Positions 42,725 to 57,000 of a DNA stretch of 64,000 nucleotides are shown here, piece after piece. How positions within the stretch are numbered: the stretch's first letter is position 1; the number at the start of each line of letters is the position of its first letter. The translations under genes were made by a program, and so were the position numbers. The notes under the pieces were generated by a model. That model worked only from the letters and a program-made list of their open reading frames with translations. It was not told the origin of the DNA and did not search any database. Origin of the DNA: Amyelois transitella (lineage: Eukaryota > Arthropoda > Insecta > Lepidoptera > Pyralidae); assembly GCF_032362555.1 (NCBI RefSeq), contig NC_083525.1, positions 4,139,501 to 4,203,500 on the forward strand. Reading direction: 5' to 3'.

Positions 42725-45067
42725 TGAGGAACACAGGTGATACACCTCTGAAAATAAAGTGTTCCTTCAGAACTTTCAAAGACAAAGATACCTATATAGG
42801 TACATATTTGCTAAATATGTACGTACATATTCGAACGTCGTATATAGGAACAGGATTGGACGCTAAGACAATAGAACCCATTGGACTTGGTTTAAACCTA
42901 GTTCTGTAACTATTGAATAGCTATGAAAAAATCACCATACGCATTTGGTGCAGGCATGAGCCTTAATCTAGGTTTAAAGTTTTTTTAGGTATAGGTTTGC
43001 AAGGCACGTCGACTTAGGCTCGTTAAAGTCTTTTTTGTGAAAAGAAAATATTCTCTTTGAAAATCTGAATATTATTTATAAGTTTGTTTATTTTTTGATT
43101 TTGGTAGAATATTTTTAACTAGCTTTGTTGCTTTGCATCAGTGATAATATAAAAAAAACCTTAGCTAACGCTTTCACGTCCGTTGATTTTTTTAATTTAA
43201 ATATTATGGATAATTATTAATTATAAAATTTTAAGGTCATATTGCGAAACTCAATGTTTCATACAATTCAAATAAAATTAATTAAATAGCGAAATTGAGT
43301 AAATACTTATATATGTATAAAGCATTTTTGCATAATTTTATGACCTGCCTGCAGTTTTTCAGCAACTCGTAAGTGGTGTAATATGATAAATATAATACGT
43401 ACTCAATGCTAATCTAGAAGGTCGATCTAATGCAATTGCGTGTTACCTTAAATTGTGTTATTTTGTGCCTAAATTTAGAATGACGTTATTAAAGAAAAAC
43501 TAGATGTAAACATAATTGTAATTAACTAAACTAGCACGATTTATTTTTTATAGATTCTGACGTATTTATAATAGGATGTTGTTGATCTTCGATCTTATTA
43601 TCATTTATTACAGACATTGCTATTAAAAATAGTTATTAACAAGTCGACGAAGATATAAAAAAGTAAAATAAAAAGGATCAAAGTTCATAAGAGGTTGACC
43701 CCTCACCCTGATTCACTGTTATATATATTGTTATGTAGGTATAGTCATTACATTATATTTCATACTTTTTTGTACATCATGTCTTCTTGTGGAAATTTCC
43801 GAAAATTCTTTAATAAATGATTACAGTCTTCTCAGCCTTTCATTACTTACAGATTGAGTATCGTAGGTCTTACCAGACGTATGTTTTTGATTTTCTTTTG
43901 TGTGTATTTCAATATTTAACATCTTCATCTCTAACAGGCATAGCAACTAGTGGCGAAGAGACTCGAAGGCCACATTCAGGTATTTTTCGTGTGTGTTATT
44001 AAAATGCCTATGCGTTGGACAGGGCTTCAACAAGTCCTAAAACGTAGTCCGTAGTAAGGTACTGTGTCAGCAAAATGTTTATTTACCTAAATTACTACAC
44101 AAAAACAAAATAGCACGAGTCCGAGCTGCAGGTGTCAGTATCGAGAACGTAATTCTACAGACACGTCTCCACTATGTATAATTTGCATATTTTATGAGTG
44201 AATTGTGTTTGTTGCCCACTGGTCAGCTATTTTAAGGCAGACCAAGATCTCCGATATTTGACCACGCAGTTTAACATATCGATAATAATTTATAACAGAA
44301 TCGGTGACGTGTGGTTTTATTGATACCTACGTTAAAGTTGTCTTATTACCATTTTAAATGTCAGCAGTTTAACTACCAATTCTTTAAAGCTTCTGATCAA
44401 TTCAAGGGAAGTGTTTAAATTAAAAAACAGTAATATTTTTTAACTTATATATTCCATTCTATCTCCAATTAAATAACTTATTTTCTAAAAATAATAACCT
44501 CACTTTGTGTGACCATTCCATCTTCACATACTTATCAATAACAAAATAAAATTATCACGAGTACACATAACCATTTTGTTGTCTTAATTCTAAGTAAAAA
44601 ATATTTATAAACACTGATCAATGCTAAGTATACAATTATCTAAATTATTATAATTTTTTCGTATCTTATAGAACGTTGAATAGTCAACGTTTTAAAAGAT
44701 AAGAAGGACCTAATGAGACTTCCAATATAAAATTAAGCGTTGTTTATTTATTTTTATTGGTATATATTGATGATGTTATGACTATTTCATTTAACCCTCA
44801 CTTTCTCTGGCGCTATTGTACTTTTAGGGTAACTTAGATATACAGTCCAGAATTACATGATCACAGACCAGAATGACAGGCGGTGAAGTGCGTTGTCAAA
44901 TCTTTGGTGGCCCTCAGAGCTTGTCATTCTTTATAGACTTCGCTGCGTCGCATTCGCATCCCTCCGATCATCACAGAGGTAATGATATCAACCAATCGTA
45001 GAGCTGCATTATAACACGCGCTTTATGATGATTGGTTATAGCCTCCTCTAGAGTGGTTATCACTAAC

Positions 45068-48000
45068 TTAATCGATATCGAGTTTTCTAAATGCGCCTAC
45101 TGTGCCATAAATATCGTTATCTATTATTGGCGCTGGAGTAGTGTTGCATAAGATACTGAGATTTCTAAGGTGGTCCCTGACTTCGTCAACGCGGTTCCTC
45201 CATTTCTTAGCCAGCACGTCGATAGATTCTTCCTCGCCACCCCATTCTGCGGGCAGTACTCGAGCAGGTATGTGCTCCAACAGTTCATCGACTTGCGAAT
45301 GGATGTAATACTGAAACAAAAGCATAGTGAATAACGGGTGCCTGTTTTATATCTTAATAATAACTGATATGTACTCGCAGCCGTGTGGTTCCCGGCATCA
45401 ATACAAAAAAGTATAGGACCACTCCATCTTTTTCCCATGGATGTCGTAAAAGGCGACTAAGGGATAGGCTTACAAACTTGGGATTCTTTTTTAGGTGATG
45501 GGCTAGCAACCTGTCACTATTTGAATCTCAATTCTATCGTTAAGCCATATAGATGAATGTGGCCATTCAGTCTTTTCAAGAATTTTGTCTCTGTCTACCC
45601 CGCAAGGGATATAGGCGTGACCATATGTACGTATGTATGTATGTAAGTACTCGCAGCCAGATTAATACGTCAATGATGAGTTAACATTTGCAAGATTAAA
45701 CTAGACTAAGCTATTAAGAAAGATCGTCTAGAATTAAGAAAGTACTTCATAAATACTATGTTCTATAATATAATTACGTGACTTAACTTGATCTAACTTT
45801 ATAGTTAGATAGGTGCGCAGTGCACCTTCCAAGTAAGATGCAATGGTGCAACGGCGACCTAACTTCGAAATAAACCGGCAAGCGACCAGTTACCTAAGCT
45901 ACATTGCAGATAGTAGGCGATTAAATTAATTATATTTATGACGACATCGCCACATGCAGCTTGCAATTTAGAGTTTATGTCGTACCTACGTGGAAAAATT
46001 CTTTGTTATTTAATAATAAATATCATAAATTCCAATCATGCATTTGTGTCATGCTTGTCTTGTTAATAGACTTTTATTTCTGTTATATAACAATTAGATA
46101 TCTTTGTTATGATTAATACGAGTATTTAATATAACACCTTTGAAGGCTGTATACTCATAGGCAGATAGATATATTAACTTATTTGAATAATTATCACCTA
46201 GAATTCGGAATATCTATCAGCATATGATTTAACGTTTTGCTAAATCCAAATTGTTTCGCTGTGCTGTGATTCAAATCGGATGGATTTGATTTCTCTGTCA
46301 TTGATTTCACTAACTATAATAAAACATTATAGTTATTTACCCGTCTCCTGATCTTCTCGTTGACACAGGACCTCATGAGCTGCAGTGAGGAGGCGAGGAA
46401 GGGTCTGGCGCCCACCACGTGGATCCTCTTCATCCTCTGAGGGTACGCAGCCTGCGCCAGGTGGATGGCTCGACGAACCACGTTGGCGGCCGCCATCACG
46501 CGCGCCGCTAAGGAACCACGAACGTGTGATAGCTGCAAGACATTTAATTTATTATGTAAGGGTATAGTGTAGTAAGTTCCTGTGCCGCGTGGTTCCAGGG
46601 TGTGGTAAAAGGCGTTATCACTATTTGAGTATCTTAATGCCATAATTAAGTCATACAGCTGAACGTGTCTTTGCAAATTTTTTTAAGACTGTTGGCTCTT
46701 TTTATCCCAAATTGGATATAAACGTGATAATATGTATTTATATATGGAGTAAGTTCTATGCATTCGGCGATGGCAACGTGTATTGTTAGTCCCCGAGAAT
46801 AGGAGCCAATAATACAGAACTAATGGGACACTATAGAGATTTTGTAGTGATTCAACAAAGGGTGCGCTTTGAGAGAGCAAACGCGACGCCCGCGCACTTC
46901 TGTCTTATTCGGCGCGGGTAACCGAAAGCTTGGTAGAGCCATAGACGGTGGTGGGGTAGTTCTATATGATTGGAGTATAATGTATAAACATATATAAGGA
47001 AAATATTTAAGAAGGGTCAAAAAAAATGTTGTCGTAGTTATATCTCCCAGTCTTATCTTAAAACCTACTAAATGGCTTATTATGAAGATCCGGCACCAAC
47101 TGCTTGCTTATGTCAAATAGGTTGATTAAGGAGACGATTAATTTCATATTGAACTAAATAATTTTCTGCGAAATTGTGTATGTTTGTACTCTACGCTTTT
47201 TGTCCGCGGGACGGTTGTCTTAGTTGTCCGGTCAACCGGAAAAATAATATTTCCACGCCATAACGGCTAAATCGATTTTGATAAAATTTTAAGAGAGATG
47301 ATTGAGGAGCAATAATACGGGGTAGGTAAATGTTTTTTTTTTACGAGCTACTATCAGATAACCCAATAAGTATCGATAATTAAATATGTTTAATCAATAT
47401 AATATGTATAGGATAACTACGATAGGAAGAGCTTATATCTTTTTTTTACTTCCTTACAACCAAATTAAGTAATTCATGATCAATGATATTCATGATTCAT
47501 CACTTCCGTTTGCCGTAGAACCTTCAATTTACAATAGCTATGATTGCTAAAATTCACAATGTCAGATTTTACTATAAGTTATTAGGATGTAGAAGAATGT
47601 GTTAATTAACGGGGTTGAAGGCCGGTATGCGAATTATATTAGCAATGTATTATTTCGTTCGCCTGCCGTGTCCTTATCTTATAAGCTTTGATATACTATT
47701 ATTCCTATGAAGTGCCTTGAAAGTACAATAGATTAAAGAAAATAAGAAGTGTTATGGACAGAAGAAGGCCACCTTAAAACCTATTGTATGGATTGCCTCT
47801 ATATATTTATCTATTCATTAATAAATTTATTTAGGTAAGCTATGTTATTTCAGAATTCCGTCTATTTTTATTTATTTACATACTTAAGTCCATAAAAGCT
47901 TAACTTGATCCGACAATGACTACAATCCTGGATTGGGTAAGATCTTTACACTGAACGACTCTCATCTTTTTCATCATTTCGATAACTGCCCTTTAAAAAA

Positions 48001-51000
48001 TCATAAGTTTTATTAATTATCATGGGACATTTTGAGCATCACTTAAAAATTCTCATATTTTTGGTTTCTTAACATTGCTTCACATCGAATGGATAATTTA
48101 AAGCTATGGTTAGTTGCGCTTCCAAAGCGCAGTGCTGAAAAGTACAACACAGTAAAAGTAGTTCATAATCCAAAATTAGAACGAGAAGTTTGGACGAGGG
48201 AATACATTGCTATGGAGAATTACTACAACGTACCTCCCAAATAAAAACATCTCCAGCGATGAAAGTCTCATCATGCATCCTGGCGTCACTGACGAGGAGT
48301 ATGGCCTTGGCGGCGTCAGCCACGTCGGCCGCGCTCTCCGGGTAGCTGGGCTTCACCCGCAGTATGGTCACTCTGTAGCCCTCGTCGGTCACCTTGGGGA
48401 GAGGCACTATGTCCCTGAGAAAGAACATAGGTCTAATAGAACTTTTGTTTAAGTATATATTTTAACCATAACACCTTCGAGTTGATAACGTGAACTTCGT
48501 CTAGATATTATACTCCGTTAGGTATACACCTGATACTTAGAGGTAATGGGTGTATATTAAGCAGAATTGGGAATAGTACGTAAAGATACAACCATAAATA
48601 TTTTGGCAAAGTGTTTAAATGACTTTTCAATGCGATACTAAAGAACAGAATAAAAAGAGATTGAAGTAAGGTAAGAAAAAATATTTTATAATTTATTGCC
48701 TAGTAAAAGACATTAGCGTGCTAGTTTATATGCTTAACTTGCACGTTAATGTATTTTACTTGTCTTAAAAATCCATACATAAATTTATTCCAGAATCTAA
48801 ACCAGGAAGATTTATTATTCTTCCTATTTATTCCAAAGTTTGTTTTAATTTAAATTTATGTTCTCCAAACACGTATTGTACATAATCTAAATTACGCCGA
48901 AAACAAAGAATAAGTTTTCACACGCAAACATTAGTAACTTTACGACTATTTTATTGCCTTTGTTTGGCATCTTGATTATGGCACGTATGTTCTCACTAAT
49001 CTGTTTACGTGTGTGCATTTATTTATAAGTTATTTCTTTATTGTTCTCCACAATCTTCACTTTACATCAAGTGGCTGTGTTATAGGGTACTAGTATTATA
49101 AATGACTAAGATTGTGCCTGAACTGAGCGGAGACAGGTATAGTGTGGAGTACCACACGGAAATCTTAACTACTTCAAAATCAGTTCAGTCATTAATAATG
49201 CAGCAGTCCCTAAACGAATTTTATTTGAGATTTAGTTGAGTTCCCCTGTGTCGGACACGGAGATAAGAACGCCTCCAGCTTAAACCTACATAGCTTAGAC
49301 ATGTCAGATAAATGAAAAAAAATGATTTAGCATAATACTAACAAGAACTTGCAGGCATTGCTAAGCGGAGGTTCATTAAGGGACCGGTGCTCGTACAAGT
49401 CCCTGTGCCGTGAACGAGACAGGAAGAAGGCCTCCAGCTTGGTCCTGGTTCGCTCCATGTCTAGCCGGCAGCCTCTCACGAACAACTCCAGGAATTTTGT
49501 GTCTGTGGACAAAACATCCTGCAATTCATATTGGTAAATGTTTTCGATGTAGCTGGAAAAATAATAAGGCTTATTCCAATTAAAAAAATATCAATCAATC
49601 AATCTATATTAAACGTAAATGCCATAAGGCATTCTCTACCAGTCGAAAAACTGTATATTTTTTTAAGAATATTTTTAACGTCTTTTGGCTAACCCTTAAA
49701 TGCAGCTTTCAATTTACATTACTTTTTCTTATTGTACATGTTTCTATAATGGTGAAATAATTTTTGACATCGGTGTAATACTTTTTGAGTTTATTCGTTT
49801 CAAATATATATGTATATCATTTCTCTTTATTATAAGTTTGGATGTGGATAAACGTGATAATAACTTATCGGGTAAGTATTTTTTTTAAATTAATTTCACA
49901 GAATGAAATTGCGGAAGTATCTTCTGCCTTGGCAACCATTCCTACACCTATAGTCAAGTGGGTGTAAATTTTCGCAAGATGTTGTGAATCACTGTTTTAT
50001 GGCTTATATCATATGGTGCAATGTATTGTAGTGTCGGATTTTTGTAGTGTTAATTGGGCCAAGATAAGGCATGTTCTTCATTCATTAATGTCATTTGCTC
50101 ATTTTATTATATTATTACTTACATTTTTTAATACATTCTGATGTAAGTGTAAATTAGAATTAATCATACATGAGATGATTGTTCCTATGGCATTTTGCAT
50201 TATTTAAAACTTTTATGAGTAGGTAGTACATATTTTTAGTCACGTCGTTTTCTCTTGCGGGTTAAACAGAGTCAATAGTCTTGAAAAGACTCACAGGCCA
50301 GGCCACGTCAGTACAATGACAAGCTAGCCCATCGCCTATAAGAAAACTCCTAAGTTTTACATTATAAGTCACAAGGTATAATAAAAATATGTAAGACTCC
50401 TCTACATAATTAAATGCCAGCTGAGATATTGTAGACGTATTCACGTGTCAATGGTTGAAAAAAAAAAAGATATGCAATAATTTATTACAATTCTCAAGGG
50501 TCTTCCTCCTGATAATAAATTTGGACAATTAAAACTGACATAGGTCGGATATTTTGCTAACTTACTGCTAATCTTGCAAAATGATCGATAATGCTGACGT
50601 ACGTATTTACTTTGACTGCAAGTCTAAGATGCATAGTATTAGTATTTTGTTATTAGGATGAGTTATGTTTATGTTTTTATTTTGTACTTAATTTATTTCA
50701 TTACGTCTTTATCCCTTACGGGATAAACAAAGCCTCGAAGATTATCGCATCTGAAAGCAGATTCGGGGATTTGAAACGCGGTAAGATGTCATTAAGAACT
50801 TGAAAAAAGGCGAAAGTGTCATATTATGAAGATGAGCTCAGATTTTACTATAATCTGGTTGTGAACTACAATCAAAGTCAGGTCAAGAGTGTCGATTAGA
50901 CACCGAAAAGCTATTTTAATTTATTGAAATATAAAATGACGTGAAAAAGTGCCTGCAAATGCCTATTAAGAGAGTTTTGAAAGGGTATGGAAGCGAAAGG

Positions 51001-54000
51001 AGGTAGCTACGCAGGGAACGCTAAGTGGAAATATGTAGCCTCTGCCTACCTCTCCGGAAAAGACGAATGATGTTATTTATGTTTTTTGTAATAACTGAAT
51101 GAGGTCTCAGGTCTATATGCGTACAGAAATAATCGACAATGGGACACCATTTCAACAACGTTTGTTGTCATCAACGATTGTCGTATATCTTTTGTTTTAG
51201 GTTTCGGTTGCATTACGACATATTGGTCAAGGTGCACCATGCAGTTTGTTACGTGTCGAGTCGCATAATTACCTAAATTACGATTTACAATGCATCGTAC
51301 ACTCGCGGGTGTTGCGAACTGCAGTGTAGCGACACTGACATAGATTGCGCCTGTCATTTGCTCCTAATTGTCAATACATTACAGCTTCATAATTGTACTT
51401 ACTTACGTATGTTATTACAGAATAAACTAATGTTTCTATGACATAAGTAATAGGTATTACGATATACTGTATACCTCTTAAGATGACATTTTTCCATTTA
51501 CTGGTTGCAATCAGAAAAATTTAAGGGACCTTCGGTTTATTTTTGATCATATTTTCAGATGAATTTTACTTTTCCCACTTCAATCTTTGCATAATGCACA
51601 TCATTTGCATCTTGCATTTTAGGCATTTAAACTATTTTTAGTTTAGTATTACGCGATAGTAACTTTAATTATTTTACTAGTAAGTAGTAATAGTTTGTCG
51701 TTATAATAAGTGACACCTTGTATCATAAGTTGATAATCAACAAATTGAAATCAAAAATTTCAGTACAACATAATAAACAATTGATAACACACAGGAAAAC
51801 CAAAATGCAGATTGGCCGACTCATAATTTTTAAGTACGCTTATAATAAAGATAAAGTATGTCTTATATCTTGATGAGGAAGCGGTCTTTATCCTTCAGAT
51901 GGAGTCTGGTTTCTGAGCTTGGGTAGACATAAACCGGTCTAGAGTCTATGATTCCATTACGCAATTGCCATTTACGGCAACAGAAATCTGCATTTTCACC
52001 AAACTAACTGCAAATATGGCTTTTATTTTTAACAAACTGCAAAAATGGCTTTTAATGTTTCGATTTTTTTTTTGTATGAGTATGTACCAATAATATACAT
52101 ACATATTTTAAGATTCAAACATATCTACTATTTGAGTATCTATTAAGAACACTGGCGGCATATCCAACCTTTGAAGTAAGTAAGTTTTCCGAATATTACC
52201 TACAGAACAACCCAATTCTACCCGGATCATATTAACAATACAAAAATTCCTCAGTACAAGTAAATCTCTTAAAATATTTTATCATTATGAAATTGTTGTC
52301 GGTAGCGTTATTTTCTTTCTCAATTTCCGTAAATGGTACATCACTAAATGAACATTAAAAAAGAATCCCATCCCACGTACACTTCCTGCCACGCGTGCAT
52401 GGTCGCCAATATTTTTTAGCATAAAGATTGTTTTGTAGGTAAGATATCTCAAGAAATCACGGAACTGTCTCGTTATTATGTCAGTTGTTTATGGTAAATG
52501 GGTTGGTCGGGTTGAGTTTTAAGTACTTTGTTTTACAACATTTTAGTACATTTTTAACCGCTTTTTATTTTCTTAGTATAGATAAGGTAGATCTTTTATT
52601 TTTGATAAACAAAACAACTAAATTCTGTCATTATGAAATCTCGTTTTTCAAAAAGCAGGTTTTCTTGTAAAGGTGAACGGGTAGGTATAAGATGAGATAG
52701 AACTATATAGGTGTGAGTGTTTTATGTGATACTTAGACATAGCTTATCGTAAGAATAAGCATGGGTTCCCACTCATTTTTAGGTAGGTATGTAAATGTAT
52801 TGAAAGCTGGATGACATAACAAAAGAGTCAATGTGCATTTATGATCGAAATTTCCAGAGAAATACCCTTACTAACATTGGGCTTTAATGCCTTCAAAGTC
52901 AAATAAAGGCCATGGATAAATTAAAAAAAAGTTCTGCCTAGAAGTTTGCGCAAATACTCTTTGGCCAGAATATAAATAGACTTACAGGGTTGCCACCTAG
53001 GGTTGCGAAACAGAGGCATGAGCGGAATTGAAATAGTTACAACGTTTAGAAAGGGAAAATAACCTTTGCACGCTCTACGAAAGGACGGAGTAAGCATGAG
53101 CCTTAGGAAATTAGGGCCACCGCTTATTAACTATCAAATTAACTATTACTTCTGGCTGTAATCATTACGTACTTCAAAAAGGCCGAGCAGTTTTTAATAT
53201 TGTTTATCTTATCAATTAATCTAACGTTATAATAACTTTTACATTCCTATCTACTTTAAGTAAGAAAAAAAACAATAAAATTTTATGTCCCACCTCGCTA
53301 AAGTAATGGTGTTTTATTTGGCGATAAAAAACAATCAAATTTAATGTTCCAGCTCGCTAAAGCTATGGTGTTTAATTTGGCGATAGAACACAGAACGCAA
53401 GTAAATATCATTTCTATAGGTAGGTACTTATATGTATCGTCGTGGATTCGATAGTATATCAATTAAGAAGTCACTCGCTCAAAAGCCTCTAGGCTAAACC
53501 TCTTATCGTCTGTTATGAAAACCTCCTGTAACGAATATTTATTAGAAAATACTAAATGTAAACGCACCGCATAAACCACGTAACTTACACGAAGTACAGA
53601 ACTACACCCGTCTGACTTCCGTAATCTTTAAGGAACCTAACATTACAGGGTTATAAATGGTAAAAGTTAGATTTGTAGCAGTCTTTTTTAAATTATTCGG
53701 TACGTGAAAAATCCCACGATAAAACAACAATAAGTTCCCAAACAATTGTCAATTCTGACCCCGGCAGTACAAGTATAATTTCCACCTTGCAAACACCCAT
53801 AATAACATCATTTTGGCTTCAGTATCAATTCCTCCGAAACTGGTCGTTATTTCGAAGGCTGCCCGAAGCCGGTAGCGGTAGTCATTAATTAATACCGGGT
53901 ATATCTCAAATTTAGCATTTGGTCATTGTTCCTTCCGCATTTTAGTCATAGCATATGTATGTACATATATAGTCCAACAACTCACTGAGCTCATGAACAC

Positions 54001-57000
54001 TTAGATCGTTAATTAATCTTCAGGTTATTATAATTAATCTTGAGGTACTTTAATTCAACTCTACTTCATTCTTTTTTAATTTGGTATTCGAGGGAAATAG
54101 TTATGCGAATATGCTTATTTCTATGATCCAAATTTAATGGGGCTGACGTTACTGAGTTGGACATTATCTCAAAATGTGTTGAGATCCGATGAAGATCGTT
54201 TGAGTTGAGATAACCCATAACACTGCCAAATCTATAAAAAGAAACAAACCTTTTAGAAAGAATTATAGACAAAGTAAATGCCGATATTACTACTAGGTAC
54301 ATTTTTTTCATTAAGTATTTTCTTGTTTCACAGCGTTAATGTTAAAATATAGGAATTTGCTGCGGCGTGATCTATTGAATCTATGTATATAAAATCAAAT
54401 GCTTTGATTATGCATATATTGTGTGTGTTTATTTGAATCGCAATCTTTATCTTTAATAGGTAAGTATATTGCGACTCCTTTTTTACGATATACTTAGTAA
54501 ATGCAGACCTATAGGTAGGTAATATAAGTATAGACCTACAATTAAATAACTGCAAAAAAAAACTTTGCATACCTAATGAAACCGTACCAAAATCGGTTAT
54601 TTAGCGAAGTAATGATAAACAAACAAAAATATTTATGCGGAAATCGACTTTGTTTTTACTGTGTAGAGAACACACAGGTGAATTTTATGAGACAAATTAA
54701 CTCTGTACGGAAACTAATATCGATTTTGTTCAAGGCAAACAACAGCTATGATTTTGGACTGGATCAAATAAACTACCATATTTTGGTGTGCTGACAAACT
54801 CCGGAAATCAAATGGCGTCACATGGTCTTCGTACGTAGGTACCTATTCTGACGCGGTCACATCAATGTTTCACTTTTTCATGTCATAAATGCGATCTAAA
54901 TAGGGTACCCAAACAAACCCCCTGCCCCTTTGCATGGATATAATCAATGTTACGGATAGCTGCTTCAAATTTCTCATGTACATGTGTAATTTTTACTGCC
55001 TTGAGGTTACAATAGATTCTAACCTATCCCACAGCATTAAATGACCGGTTTTATAAAAATCTGAGGTCTCAAACCAGGTGTCATCGAAACAACATCCATC
55101 CGGGTGCAAAACCCGTAGCAGGTGGGTCTGTGACCATTTAATAAAAATTCATGTAATTTATACATTTCGGTTATCGAGAAAAAAACCCACAAAGCTTTGA
55201 TTTTGCTATGTTAATGAGATTCCGACGAGATCAATGTGTTATATTATATGGAAACTGGATATTCAAATTGTAAGAACGGCTCGAATTGAGGCCTAAATAT
55301 CTAAAAACAACGATGGAAGAAACTATTTTACTCATGGTATTTTTTTAAATATCTACTTGTTTAATAATAATTATAACTTAGATAAATTGGGTACAATATC
55401 CGCTGGAAATTATATCCTATGAAAATATGACCTGATGTTTTTTTTTGTTTAACATAAAAATTAAATAAACAATATTTTTTTTTGTTAGTGGTTCGTTGAA
55501 ATCTTTTCTATGAAGAAAAAAATATATTTTCAAAATAATTACTTTTGTTTATTAATTACAAATATTTCATCAAATTTCTAATTAAATTAAATTATGTTGG
55601 ACAGTAGAATAACTTAAGTTTATTATTTTGCATATCTCCTTGGCGACAAAATACCAGGATTTTCCGGTCAAGTGCTAATGTAAAATTTTTAGTGAATCGG
55701 TAATTTTATTGTTTTAAATATGTTAAATACAAAATGGGATTATCATTATGTAAGTGCAATAAGTATACAACGTAAGAAGTGAGTTTGTAATTATAATAAA
55801 TTGTAAAGTATCTTTATCATAGCTATTCTAGAGTATGTAGTGCGTCGCATGCCGGTAGATATCTACTTACTACCTAGTAAGTAGACATAGTTTAAATAAT
55901 ATAATGATACTTTATATTATTCAAATAAAAGTCATCTTTACTTTCATCATAGTCTAAGAAAATTCATTATCTTATCATATGTGATGGGCTATTTCTAATT
56001 TTTATCCCATTGTATGACCCAAATTAAACAAGTTTCCTCTACTGGCAGGTTCACGGTCAGACAGGAGTTCCACGTAATAACATGACCATTCCACACCAGG
56101 ATCATAGTTGCCGAAACCTCACTGGAGAAGCAACCAGGATAATCCAACACCAATAGTCTCGAAAACACTGAAATGCCACATTCAGCTGTATGGCTTTATT
56201 ATGAAATTGAGATTAAAATAGTGACAGTTGCCAGCTCATCGCCCCAAACATGAAGTCTAAGTTCATTAGCCTTTCCCTTGATTGACTTAATTACAATCGC
56301 ACTTGAAGAAAAGCAGCTGGCACACTTGCTACTTGTGTGTTTCGTGTAATATCAAGAGTGATTTCGTTTAAAAGGCTGGAAGTTCATAAAAAACGTTGCG
56401 CCGCGATCATTGGTATGTAATCAATCATCATAGCTCGCCTGTTTTTGTAGTGCCAGTAATTTTCCCTGCTTGTGTCTCAGGCTCGAGAAAAAACCTGTAT
56501 GCTGGATCTACTAAAAGCTCATAATCAATAAAATATTACTGGTTTTTACACGAACCGACTCCCGTCTGACTTTCCCAACCATTACAGGAGTTTCTAGGGG
56601 AACTTCACCCATATTGGAATATGGAATTATACATCCAATTGCTCGAATAAGTAGGTTTCCTCAGGATGTGCCATCACCGTTTAAGGAGTACCTACATTCT
56701 ATTGTTGAATAATAGACAAACGGTTTAACGACTAAGTATTTAGAAAATAAATTAAAAAAAAAAAACAATTTATAAAAGGAATTGTAAAATTTAATGTACG
56801 AAATTTATTTGTTTAACAACGTGTGATTTGTATCAAACAAATGAGGTTTTGCTAATAATCACGTTTTGCTGAATCGCATTCACACCGACTGGATGTAAGG
56901 TATAGAGGACATGTATCTATGCTACAATGTTAACTCGTTGCCAGATAAAGAATGTAGATCTCACTATAATCTATCTATAGTATAGTAAAATTACAGCTGC

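Larger units (their letters stand above)
39112..45067. other. 5.9-kb repeat-bearing spacer between TMED2 and the CRAL-TRIO gene
   Basis: No host coding sequence is supported. Contents from left: TMED2 promoter region; two copies of TACTAGATGGCG (about 39340 and 39391); a SINE scrap (39464-39520, minus); a tRNA-derived SINE (39710-39957); a SINE scrap (40820-40935); a LINE-like 3' piece (40985-41190); an RTE-like tail (41508-41765); a SINE copy (42482-42724); then AT-rich DNA. Bases 44860-45060 are less AT-rich with several short inverted words and include the CRAL-TRIO 3'UTR. TTTATT at about 44743 gives a minus-strand AATAAA. Confidence 0.5.

Noticed and set aside
49503-49555. upstream extension of CRAL-TRIO exon 2 from the TTTTCCAG acceptor
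   Set aside because: The phase does not match the exon-1 donor, and the extension would insert residues between PHLP and the F-x-R-G-C helix that family members lack.
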